NCBI GenBank assembly: GCA_963811775.1
Contig: CAWESO010000019.1
Location: 288,136-352,135, forward strand
Reading direction: 5' to 3'
From: Chersky-840 sp963811775
GTDB lineage: Bacteria > Actinomycetota > Acidimicrobiia > Acidimicrobiales > UBA8190
DNA length: 64,000 nucleotides
Below are positions 41,850 through 49,962 of this stretch, one piece after another; position 1 is the first letter of the stretch; each line of letters opens with the position of its first letter. A program made the position numbers and the translations under genes. The notes below the pieces were generated by a model that searched no databases, had not been told where the DNA came from, and saw only the letters and a program-made list of their open reading frames with translations.

Positions 41850-43097
41850 TCAGATGAACCTGACCAGTTCGACCGCGACGACGACCCAGCCCCCGGCGAC
41901 GAGCACGGCGGGCACGGTCACGCGTCGGCGCGACGACAACAGCACGATGCAGCTGAACACGTAGAGGTCGTCGAGGCTGCGGAACCCCACGTCCCCGAGC
42001 CAGATCCCCGGCGCCAGGGTCAGCGCGACGACGCCGTAGGCGAGCCAGGCGGCCCGTTCGTACAGGCGCGCCGTGGTCGTTCGCAGGGCCAGCCCGGCGG
42101 CCGCCACCACGACGAGGAGAATGAACAGTTCGCCGAACCACAGCAGCGCCGCGGTCGACGGCAGCCGGCCCAGGTAATGGCGGAAACCTTGCAGGAGGCC
42201 GGCGAAGGGGAAGTCGAGGTTCTTCTGGCCCGAGGTGAGCAGGGGCCAGGATCCCGTCGCCAGTCGTGCCGTCAGCTGCCACGCCACGAACACCGCCCCG
42301 GGAAGGAGCCAGCACAGAGCCGGAGCCGACGGCTCGGTGTGACGCGGTGCGGTCCCGACCGACGGCGCCGGGGCAGGGGCAGTGCCACGCCGGATGGCCC
42401 CGAGGCGCCCGGACACGAGGGAGAGCGGTCCCTCCACCGCCAGGAGGGCCACGACGAGCAGCGCCGTCTCGCGACTGAGGACGCCCACGCTGAAGGCGAT
42501 GGCGGCGAGCAGGTAGCGCCGCCGGCGCAGGGCCAGGACGCCGGCGACCACGAAGGTCGCCGTCACGATCTCGGCCAGGTCGCGCGAGAGCACCCAGACG
42601 AACCCGAAGTACCCCGGGAGCAACAGGCCCCAGCACGCGTGTCGGCCCGCGTCGCGTGCCAGCACCGCTCCGAGCGTGCCCAGGCACGCCAAGCCCACAA
42701 CGTTCACGAGGACCAACGACCACGGGACGAGCGAGCTCCGGCCCGCGGCGAGGAGCCACGAGAAGGCGGGATAGGTGATGCGTTCGAACCGGCTGAGGGT
42801 GTCCATCCGGATCCCGAAGGCGGTGCGACTGAAGTTGAACGGCCCGAGGGCCATCCGGTAGTAGAACTGCCCGTCGTACCCCTGTCCCGGGCTGACCGGG
42901 ACCCCGGCGGGGACGCGGGACCGCACATGCGCGGCGCCGACCACGATGAACGACGCGATGTTGCCGTGGCCGGCCACGACGATCCTCGCCCCCGCCACCG
43001 CCGCGCTCAGAACCCCCGCGATCAGCGCCGCCCACCGGGGGCGGTCGACTCGGGCGGCTATTGCCGACCGTGCGCCGCCGCCCGCCAGGGTCGGCAA
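41850..43097 (-). CDS. polytopic membrane protein, GT-C glycosyltransferase-like
   Basis: 415 residues from TTG 43097; the start is uncertain. About ten hydrophobic segments. The first loop contains 'GQGYDGQFYYRMA', the acidic Y-D-G-Q-F pattern typical of membrane glycosyltransferases of the GT-C type (lipid-linked sugar donors). 'VWVLSRDLAEIVTATFVV' and 'SVGVLSRETALLV' give the conserved S-R-[DE] elements. It may add sugars to envelope polymers. It faces the lipoprotein gene convergently with 16 bases between. Confidence 0.7.
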   Translation of the reverse strand: MPTLAGGGARSAIAARVDRPRWAALIAGVLSAAVAGARIVVAGHGNIASFIVVGAAHVRSRVPAGVPVSPGQGYDGQFYYRMALGPFNFSRTAFGIRMDTLSRFERITYPAFSWLLAAGRSSLVPWSLVLVNVVGLACLGTLGAVLARDAGRHACWGLLLPGYFGFVWVLSRDLAEIVTATFVVAGVLALRRRRYLLAAIAFSVGVLSRETALLVVALLAVEGPLSLVSGRLGAIRRGTAPAPAPSVGTAPRHTEPSAPALCWLLPGAVFVAWQLTARLATGSWPLLTSGQKNLDFPFAGLLQGFRHYLGRLPSTAALLWFGELFILLVVVAAAGLALRTTTARLYERAAWLAYGVVALTLAPGIWLGDVGFRSLDDLYVFSCIVLLSSRRRVTVPAVLVAGGWVVVAVELVRFI

Positions 43098-43355
43098 AGA
43101 ACCGGATCCGGGCAGCGTCGTCCCCTACGTCCCCACGACCGAGTACACGTTCGTGAATCTCCTTCGAGCCTCGGGCACCTGCGGCTTGCGCAGTATGCCT
43201 TTCTCCGCGCAACGAGCCCGGCATACCGCACAACCAGCCGTGTCCGAGTGCGCTCCGGCCGGTGCCTTCCCGGGTGCGAGCCACCCCCCTGGTCGGGTCC
43301 ATCTCTCACCGGCCCCGTGCCCGGGGTCCGCTGGGGTGATGGCACACTGACGGGC

Positions 43356-44579
43356 GTGTCGGATCGGGGACTGTCCGGGGATGGCGTGGCGCGGCTGCAC
43401 GACCTGATGGCCTCGCACGTGGAGCGCAAGGCGATGCCCGGGCTCGTCGCCCTGTTGGCCCGCCACGGGGATGTGCACGTCGAGGTCGTGGGCACGAAGG
43501 CCTTCGGGGACACCGAGCCGCTCGAGCGCGACAGCATCTTCCGGATCGCGTCGCTGAGCAAACCGGTGGCGGCGGCGGCCGCCCTGATCCTCGTCGACGA
43601 CGGCACGTTGCAGCTGCAGGACTCGGTGGAGGATCTGCTGCCCGAGTTGGCCCACAGACGGGTCCTGCGGAGCATCGACGCCGAGCTCGACGACACCGTG
43701 CCTGCGACCCGTCCCGTCACGGTCGAGGACCTCCTGACGTTCCGACTCGGGTTCGGGGCCGTGATGGCACCACCGCGCACGTATCCCATCCAGCGAGCAG
43801 AGGAGGAGCTGGAGCTCCACACTCTCAGTCCGCCGTGGCCGCCTCCACCGCTCACCCCCGATGAGTGGATCGAGCGCTTCGGCACCCTTCCGCTCATGCA
43901 TCAGCCGGGCGAGAAGTGGATGTACAACACGGGGTCGCAGGTCCTCGGCGTGTTGGTGGAGCGGGCCGCGGGCGAGCCCCTCGAGCGCTTTCTGCGGGCA
44001 CGGGTGTTCGAACCGCTCGGCATGCACGACACCGGCTTCAGCGTGCCCGACGACAAGGTGGCACGGTTCACCACCGCGTACCAGCCGGACCCGGACTCAG
44101 GACGCCTGTCGGTTCTCGACGCGCCCGATGAGAGCTTCTGGGGCCGACCGCCCTCATTCCCCAATGCCGCGGGGTGGCTCGTGTCGACACTCGACGATTT
44201 CTGGTCCTTCGTGCAGATGCTCATCGGCCAGGGGGTTCACCGGGGCTCGCGCATCCTCTCGGAAACATCGGTGCGGCGCATGACGTCGGACCATCTGACC
44301 AAGGAGCAACGACAAGAAGCCGAGCTCTTTCTCGGGCCTCACGGCAGCTGGGGGCTCGGGCTGCTGGTTCCGGCCGCAGGAGAGGGGGAGGGGCGTGACG
44401 AGACGGGCATCCCTGGTGGGTTCGGATGGAACGGCGGAACCGGGACGACCTGGCATTCCGACGTCGAACGGGGCCTGACGGGCATCCTGTTCACGCAGCG
44501 GGCCATGACGTCGCCCAAACCGCCCGAGGTGTTCACCGACTTCTGGGATTGTGCCTACGGGGCGATCGACGACCGCTGA
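43356..44579 (+). CDS. serine beta-lactamase-fold hydrolase
   Basis: 407 residues from GTG. Class C beta-lactamase/esterase family (PF00144). S-x-x-K in 'IASLSKPVAAAA', Y-x-N-like 'MYNTGSQVLGVLVERAAG', and the late 'WNGGTGTTWHSD' in place of K-T-G, with His near the third motif as in esterases such as EstB. 'IFRIASLSKP' is typical. No signal peptide is evident. Probably an esterase or D-aminopeptidase rather than an antibiotic resistance enzyme. Confidence 0.87.
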   Translation: MSDRGLSGDGVARLHDLMASHVERKAMPGLVALLARHGDVHVEVVGTKAFGDTEPLERDSIFRIASLSKPVAAAAALILVDDGTLQLQDSVEDLLPELAHRRVLRSIDAELDDTVPATRPVTVEDLLTFRLGFGAVMAPPRTYPIQRAEEELELHTLSPPWPPPPLTPDEWIERFGTLPLMHQPGEKWMYNTGSQVLGVLVERAAGEPLERFLRARVFEPLGMHDTGFSVPDDKVARFTTAYQPDPDSGRLSVLDAPDESFWGRPPSFPNAAGWLVSTLDDFWSFVQMLIGQGVHRGSRILSETSVRRMTSDHLTKEQRQEAELFLGPHGSWGLGLLVPAAGEGEGRDETGIPGGFGWNGGTGTTWHSDVERGLTGILFTQRAMTSPKPPEVFTDFWDCAYGAIDDR

Positions 44580-44723
44580 GCCGCAGGTGCCGGGCGCCGG
44601 CTGCATGTTTCAGGCGGGCGGATTGGTCGGCCCCGTGTTTCCCAGGCCCAGACCGGAAGGTAGATTGCTTCACAAGTTGTGTCGCGTTCGGTTTCCGCGG
44701 CCCATCGATGTGGCAGGGGGGCA

Positions 44724-46181
44724 ATGGAGGTTGACGGTTGGCATCCCGATCCGTTCGGGATCCATGAGGAACGACTGTTCGCGCAGGGCCAGCCGACGTC
44801 GCTGGTCCGCAACGACGGCATCGGGTCCTTTGCGTCCCCTCCCGGTGGTGCTGACCCGGTAGCGCCGGGCCGGGCCGAGGGGGCCGGCGAGGCCACCGGG
44901 CCCGCGCTCGCCGATCACGCCACGGCCGGATCGACGCGGGGCGTCGCGTCGGCGCCGCGCGTCGGGCTCGCGTCGAACGGGGAGGGTCCCCGGCGTCCGA
45001 CCAAGCCCATGGTGGCGCTCGCCGCTCTCCTCATCGGGGCCGGAGTGGTGGTGGGGTTCATCGGCATCAAGGGAGTCGGTGGCAGCGGAGGCGCCGTCAC
45101 GACGACCTCGACGAGCGAGAACCCGATCATCGCCGCACTTCCCCACCTGCCTCCCGCCACCACGGAGACCGCTCCCTCCACGACGATCGGGGCGGTGCCG
45201 ACCACGATCGACCTGGCCCCGCTCGAGCAAGCCCTCCTGGCACTGCCCCGGACCACGACTCCGGCGACGACGGCACCGCCCACCAAGGCACGTTCGGGCG
45301 CCACGACCGCAGCCCACTCCGCCCCCGCCACCACGCAACCTCCCAAGCGCGTCACGTCCACGCCGGCGCTCGTCCCGGGGACCACGCTGCCGTTGACGAC
45401 GGTGACAACGACTGTGGGCCAGGCCGATCAGGCGTGGTACGCGTCCTACGGGTCGGTGTTCAACACGCTGCAGACCGATGTGGAGAAGCTCGACCGCTCC
45501 TTGGCGTCGACCAACCAGACCCTGTACCCCAACGTGCATCCCTACTGGCAAGAGCTCTTCCTCGATGCCAACTACGCCGCGTCGCTCCCGAGTATCCCCG
45601 ATGCCGCCTCTCAGTCCGCCTGGTCGGCGGCACTGAGCGATCTGTCCGAGGGCTCGGCCGCCTGCATCCTCGGAACGGCAGGTGATCCGGGCACCGTCGG
45701 GTTCGTCCCCGCCACCTTCGACAAGGGATCGGCGCTCGTCACGACCGGCACCACCCAGCTGGCACAGGCCATGAGCTCTGTCGAGGCCACCGCCGCGGCG
45801 ACCTCCGTGGCGTCACGGTCGGCCGTCCGCGGCTGGGACCAGGCCCACAGAGCTGCGTTCACCGCGCTTCAGACCGATCTCACCACGCTGAATGCGGCAT
45901 TCCCCTCAGCGGGGCCCCTCGACTATTCCGCCATCGACCCCGATTGGCAGCAGCTCCTGAACGATGCACAGAGCGCGGTGACCCTGCCGCCGATACCGGA
46001 CGCCCTCATCCAGCGCTACTGGAGCACGGCGCTCAACGATCTCATCGGAGGGTCGAGTGACTGCATCGGTTCGTCCGAGGCTCTGCCCCCGAACCTCTTC
46101 GACCAGGGAGTCGCCTCGATAGAGACCGGCTCGGACTTCTTGACGACGACCTCTCAGGCCATTCAGACCCTGCTGGGCTGA
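44724..46181 (+). CDS. membrane protein with DUF2510-like N-terminus
   Basis: 485 residues from ATG with GGCAGGGGGG upstream. Starts 'EVDGWHPDPFGIHEERLF', a DUF2510-type motif (W-x-P-D-P-x-G-x-x-E-x-R) found at the front of actinobacterial membrane proteins. One membrane segment at ~94-115. Then a long Thr/Pro-rich linker (~120-235), a stalk-like region probably spanning the wall. The outer part has two similar ~110-residue helical domains containing 'YWQELFLDANYAASLPSIPDA' split by family and 'DWQQLLNDAQSAVTLPPIPDA'. Function unknown. Confidence 0.75.
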   Translation: MEVDGWHPDPFGIHEERLFAQGQPTSLVRNDGIGSFASPPGGADPVAPGRAEGAGEATGPALADHATAGSTRGVASAPRVGLASNGEGPRRPTKPMVALAALLIGAGVVVGFIGIKGVGGSGGAVTTTSTSENPIIAALPHLPPATTETAPSTTIGAVPTTIDLAPLEQALLALPRTTTPATTAPPTKARSGATTAAHSAPATTQPPKRVTSTPALVPGTTLPLTTVTTTVGQADQAWYASYGSVFNTLQTDVEKLDRSLASTNQTLYPNVHPYWQELFLDANYAASLPSIPDAASQSAWSAALSDLSEGSAACILGTAGDPGTVGFVPATFDKGSALVTTGTTQLAQAMSSVEATAAATSVASRSAVRGWDQAHRAAFTALQTDLTTLNAAFPSAGPLDYSAIDPDWQQLLNDAQSAVTLPPIPDALIQRYWSTALNDLIGGSSDCIGSSEALPPNLFDQGVASIETGSDFLTTTSQAIQTLLG

Positions 46182-46209
46182 CGACCGGCGACTGGCCTGG
46201 TCCGTGGTG

Positions 46210-46449
46210 TCAGGAGCCCTTGAGGCTGTGCTGGCCGCGCTTGATGGCGAACCTGCTCGCGACGGCCGTCTTCGCCGTCGCCCACCGGGACCCGTCGCGG
46301 CTCGCCGTGGTCGCACGGCGGGGTGACGGGTCGGGGGCGGCCTCCCACGGAGGATCGTTGAAAAGGTCGACCCGCTGGGTGTCGGCGAAGACCTGTGACG
46401 AGTCGAGCCAGGATCGAGACTCGCTGGAGGACGTGCGCGCCTTGTTCAT
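46210..46449 (-). CDS. possible small basic protein
   Basis: 79 residues from ATG 46449 with codon use (GC-rich third positions) like real genes here. Ser/Arg-rich, no domain or membrane segment. There is no clear ribosome binding site; the upstream bases (TTTTTGGCG) are AT-rich. It sits in an otherwise empty gap between two convergent surface-protein genes. Treat as tentative. Confidence 0.4.
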   Translation of the reverse strand: MNKARTSSSESRSWLDSSQVFADTQRVDLFNDPPWEAAPDPSPRRATTASRDGSRWATAKTAVASRFAIKRGQHSLKGS

Positions 46450-46574
46450 CGCCAAAAATGTAACGTCGCTCGCCTTGTGGTTCGGGGATGGGCACGCCCT
46501 TCCGAGGCTGAAGCTCGGCCCGCCAGGGGTGTGGGTTGGTAGGCCTTCGGTGGCTCCGAAGCTCGGGCCGGACC

Positions 46575-47420
46575 TCAGGAGGAAGGTGCCGGGGGTGCCA
46601 CGCTGCCGTACGCCACGGCAAAGCCGTCTCTGTTGGGATTTGGGGCCGAGGGCGTGGAGATCTGCTGCTTGCCCTTGAACATTGCCCCGGCCTCGGAGCT
46701 GATCAGACCGGGATCGGCGAAGTCGACGCGGCCGAGGTCGAAGACGGCGTTGGTGTCGGCTGCGAGTGTGGCCACGCGGTTTCCGATCGTCGGGGCTTCT
46801 TGGATCCACTCCGCCGATGTCCTCGGGCCGTTGTAGGTCCTGACCGTGGAGAAGCTCTGGTGCGTCGTCTTGTCGAGCACCTGAATCGTCCAACTCGCCG
46901 CCGCGCCCTCGGTGATGTTCACGGTTATGGAGTCCCCGGGATGCACAGCCATCGAAGTGATGGGCGTCTCGGCCGCCGGCAGGATCTCCCACCATGCTTG
47001 GTAGTACTTGGTTCCGTGCAGCCAATCCTGTTCGGTGCCGGCTTGGATCAGGCTGCGGTTGTTGAATCCATCGATGCCCACCCATGTCGAGGAGTACTTG
47101 TTCTTCTTGAGTTGCGCCTTCTTGGTGGGAGTCTCGACGGTGGGGATCCTCCAGTTCCCGATCACGTTGGTGATCTTGGTTCCGGCGAGCGCGTATCCGG
47201 ACCAGTTCAGCGACGTCCACCCGAGGTTCACGATGCGTGCTTCAGGCGCGAACGTTGGTGAGGGTTTGGGAGCTGGGGGCCTCGGACCGGGGATCCGAGG
47301 GGCGTGGAGCTCGCTGGCGACGGGCGAGGCGGCGGAGGCCGAGCCCAGGCCGCTCAGGGCGACCGCGCCCACGGCGAGCGAGGACAGCAGCCCAACCCGA
47401 ATCATCGTCCGTGGCCTCAC
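46575..47420 (-). CDS. secreted glutamic peptidase (family G1, eqolisin)
   Basis: 281 residues from GTG with AGGGGGACAC before it. Signal peptide ~1-31. The G1 fold motifs are clear: 'SLNWSGYAL', 'WVGIDGFNNRSLIQAGTEQDW' with catalytic Gln 126, 'YYQAWWEILP', and 'TSAEWIQEAP' with catalytic Glu 204. G1 peptidases use a Gln/Glu pair, work at acid pH and were first known from fungi; bacterial members are fewer. An acidic habitat would fit. The Pro-rich stretch at ~40-58 may be a propeptide or linker. Confidence 0.85.
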   Translation of the reverse strand: MRPRTMIRVGLLSSLAVGAVALSGLGSASAASPVASELHAPRIPGPRPPAPKPSPTFAPEARIVNLGWTSLNWSGYALAGTKITNVIGNWRIPTVETPTKKAQLKKNKYSSTWVGIDGFNNRSLIQAGTEQDWLHGTKYYQAWWEILPAAETPITSMAVHPGDSITVNITEGAAASWTIQVLDKTTHQSFSTVRTYNGPRTSAEWIQEAPTIGNRVATLAADTNAVFDLGRVDFADPGLISSEAGAMFKGKQQISTPSAPNPNRDGFAVAYGSVAPPAPSS

Positions 47421-47645
47421 GTGTCCCCCTTCGGCCTGACCGGCCCGAATATCGGCCCGTTGCCGACCCCGTGATCGTAGGTCGGAGCCCCCGGCTGTGC
47501 CCGAAGGACCGGGGACCTCCGGGAAGCCGTTCGAGGCACGAATTGGCTATGACCGAGCGGTGGCCTACCCATTTTTGGGGATGCGTGACGACCATCCTCT
47601 GTGATCCCATTGATACTTACAGCGATCCAACTCTGGTGGGGAGAC

Positions 47646-49907
47646 ATGTCACGACTCAGGAGCGCACCCGCGCGTATCGCGGCGGCAGGCTTTTCCTTGG
47701 TGATCCTCGGAGCCGCCATCATCGTCTCGATCGGTGCACAGACCTCGGCATCGGCACAGGTCGTGTCAGGTGCGTATGAGCTCTATTGCCCGGGCACCCC
47801 TGTCGGCAACATCGCGCTGAATAACGTCACCACTTCGGGAACCCTTTCCCCTGCCGACCCATCAGTGGATCAACAGTTCAGCCTGACCGGCTACCAGACG
47901 ATGGTGTCGCTCCCGGCTTCCATCGTCAGCGCCGCCGCCGCCCTCGGGAACAGCGCGATCGCCGGTACCGCCTCGACGGGAATCGGCGCCACCGGAGCCA
48001 CCCCGCAAACGATGACGGTCGGACCGCTCGACATCAATGTCCCCATCCCGAGCCCCGTACCCAACAGCGGCCTCAGCCTCTCGCTTCCGTCGGCCCCGCA
48101 AACGTTGGGTCCTTTCACCGCCACCAGTAGTGACATCACGATCCAAGAGGATGCGATGGCGAAGCTCTCCCTCGACATTTCCGGGAGCACGCTGAGCCTC
48201 ACGTGCCAGGCGTTTCCGAATAACTCCGTGGCGACCGGCATCGTCTCCTCGCCTCCTGCCGGATCGGCCGTTGCCCCCGTCATCGCCACATCCGGGTCAT
48301 CGACCACGACCACCACCGAAGGCGCCACCACGACGACCGAAGGGGCGACGACCACCACCGAAGGCGCCACCACGACGACCGAAGGGGCGACGACCACCAC
48401 CGAAGGCGCCACCACGACGACCGAAGGGGCGACGACCACCACCGAAGCCGCCACCACGACGACCGAGGGCGCCACCACGACGACGAGCGGACCCGGTACG
48501 GGCCTCACCGGCGCCTACGAGCTGTACTGCCCGGGCACCCCGGTGGGCAACGTCGTGCTCAACGACGTCGTGACCTCGGCCACGCTGTCGCCGGCGAGCC
48601 CGACCTCGGGCCAGTCCTTCAGCGTGACGGGCTACTCGACCACCGCCAACCTGCCCGCCGCCTTGGCGAGCGCGGCGGCGGCCATCTCACCGACGCTGAG
48701 CGGGTCGGCCAACACCAAGATCGACGCCAGCGGGGCCACCCCGGCGTCGACACCCGAGGGCCCGCTCGACTTCAGCGTGACCATCCCGTCCCCGGTGCCC
48801 GCCGACGGGGTGGCGTTGACCCTGCCGTCGACGCCGGCGACGGTGAGCGGCTTCAGCGCCACGGGAGGGCCCATCACCATCACCGAGGACTCCTCGGCCA
48901 GCCTGACGCTGAACGTGGCCGGCAGTGCGCTGGACCTCACCTGCACGGCGTATCCCAATGACACGGTCACCCCCTCGGGCATCACCACCTCGACCCCGAG
49001 TGCGAGCTCCATCGCCCCGGTGATCGCCACCTCGGGGGGAACCTCCCCGACCACCACGACCACCACCGGGACGGGGAACCAGGTGCCCACCACCCTGAGC
49101 GGCATCCTGAGCGGCGGCGGGAGCACCGGGGCCACCATCTCCGTGCCGAGCGGCACGGCGGTCACCGACCAGGCCACGCTGAGCGGGGCCAACGCCTCGA
49201 GCGCGGGGGGCACGGTCAAGTACCGGGTGTTCTCGCTCAGCTTCAACTCCTTCCAGTTCTCCCACTTCTCCTCGTCGTGGCTGGGCTGGGGGTGGAACCC
49301 CATGTCCAAGGCCGGGACGGTCCAGGTCACCAACGGGACGGTCCCACCCTCGAACCCCGTGACCTTGGGGGCCGGGGTCTACTTCTGGCAGGTGTCGTAC
49401 TCCGGGGACCCGAACAACGCCCCGTCGCACACCGACCTCGGATCGCAGACCGAGGTCGTCATTCCCCAGTTCAACTGCCCCACCGACTTGGAATGGCTGT
49501 CGGTCCAGTGCTTCATGCACTTCGGCCACCAAGGCCAGGGCAACGGGAACGGGAACGGGAACGGGAACGGGAACGGGAACGGGAACGGGAACGGGAACGG
49601 GAACGGGCAGGGCAACGGGAACGGCCAGGGCCGTGACCACGGCCAGGGCAATGGCAACGGCGGCTCGGGCAATGGCTACGGGAGCGGAAACGGCCAGGGT
49701 TCCGGCAACGGCAACGGCCAGGGTTCCGGCAACGGCTACGGGAGCGGGAACGGCCAGGGTTCCGGCAACGGGAACGGGAGCGGGAACGGCCAGGGTTCGG
49801 GCAATGGCAACGGGAACGGGAACGGGAACGGCGGTTCCGGGGGCGGTTACTGGAGCGGCTACTGGAACTCCCACGGGAACGGCAACCAGGGCGGTCGCTC
49901 TTTCTGA
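47646..49907 (+). CDS. large repetitive secreted or surface protein
   Basis: 753 residues from ATG with GGGGAGAC upstream. Signal peptide ~1-37. Two copies of a ~175-residue domain (aa ~41-218 and ~289-462), each opening GAYELYCPGTPVGN and containing one more Cys near the end ('LTCQAF', 'LTCTAY'). Between them lies a (TTTTEGA)n linker (~220-280). A third beta-rich domain (~480-620; 'VYFWQVSYSGDPNN') looks Ig-like. The C-terminus (~632-753) is almost only Gly, Asn, Gln and Ser in GNGNG/GQGSGNG repeats. No LPXTG or other anchor is visible. Probably an adhesin, matrix or sheath protein; the repeat domain family is unknown to me. Confidence 0.8.
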   Translation: MSRLRSAPARIAAAGFSLVILGAAIIVSIGAQTSASAQVVSGAYELYCPGTPVGNIALNNVTTSGTLSPADPSVDQQFSLTGYQTMVSLPASIVSAAAALGNSAIAGTASTGIGATGATPQTMTVGPLDINVPIPSPVPNSGLSLSLPSAPQTLGPFTATSSDITIQEDAMAKLSLDISGSTLSLTCQAFPNNSVATGIVSSPPAGSAVAPVIATSGSSTTTTTEGATTTTEGATTTTEGATTTTEGATTTTEGATTTTEGATTTTEAATTTTEGATTTTSGPGTGLTGAYELYCPGTPVGNVVLNDVVTSATLSPASPTSGQSFSVTGYSTTANLPAALASAAAAISPTLSGSANTKIDASGATPASTPEGPLDFSVTIPSPVPADGVALTLPSTPATVSGFSATGGPITITEDSSASLTLNVAGSALDLTCTAYPNDTVTPSGITTSTPSASSIAPVIATSGGTSPTTTTTTGTGNQVPTTLSGILSGGGSTGATISVPSGTAVTDQATLSGANASSAGGTVKYRVFSLSFNSFQFSHFSSSWLGWGWNPMSKAGTVQVTNGTVPPSNPVTLGAGVYFWQVSYSGDPNNAPSHTDLGSQTEVVIPQFNCPTDLEWLSVQCFMHFGHQGQGNGNGNGNGNGNGNGNGNGNGNGQGNGNGQGRDHGQGNGNGGSGNGYGSGNGQGSGNGNGQGSGNGYGSGNGQGSGNGNGSGNGQGSGNGNGNGNGNGGSGGGYWSGYWNSHGNGNQGGRSF
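48304..48480 (+). repeat. 42-bp repeats encoding (TTTTEGA)2
   Basis: A Thr-Glu-Gly-Ala-Thr-Thr-Thr heptad repeats about nine times. Neighbouring heptads use different codons (GAAGGCGCC then GAAGGGGCG), so the DNA repeat is 42 bp, two heptads long. This shows expansion by duplication of the double unit. It is a likely O-glycosylated linker and in-frame variable site. Confidence 0.85.
49536..49850 (+). repeat. 6-bp AACGGG-type repeats encoding Gly-Asn tract
   Basis: First about eleven perfect AACGGG units (GNGNGN), then imperfect GGCCAGGGTTCCGGCAACGG-type units (GQGSGN). All in frame at the end of the surface protein. Perfect hexamers at the start suggest active slippage; the tail may be intrinsically disordered or phase-separating. 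Confidence 0.9.
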
Positions 49908-49962
49908 TCACCGGTCGTCGCAGTTCATGGGCCTTGGGGATCCGGACCGAGCCGTGGTCTGA

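Noticed and set aside
41766..43355. Long N-terminal extension of the beta-lactamase-fold gene
   Set aside because: The extension is antisense to the membrane glycosyltransferase-like gene. The GTG at 43356 starts the conserved part.
43356..44579. Antibiotic-resistance beta-lactamase
   Set aside because: The third motif has His/Trp instead of Lys-Thr-Gly and there is no signal peptide; esterase or peptidase is more likely.
48304..48480. CRISPR-like array
   Set aside because: Contiguous coding repeats without unique spacers.
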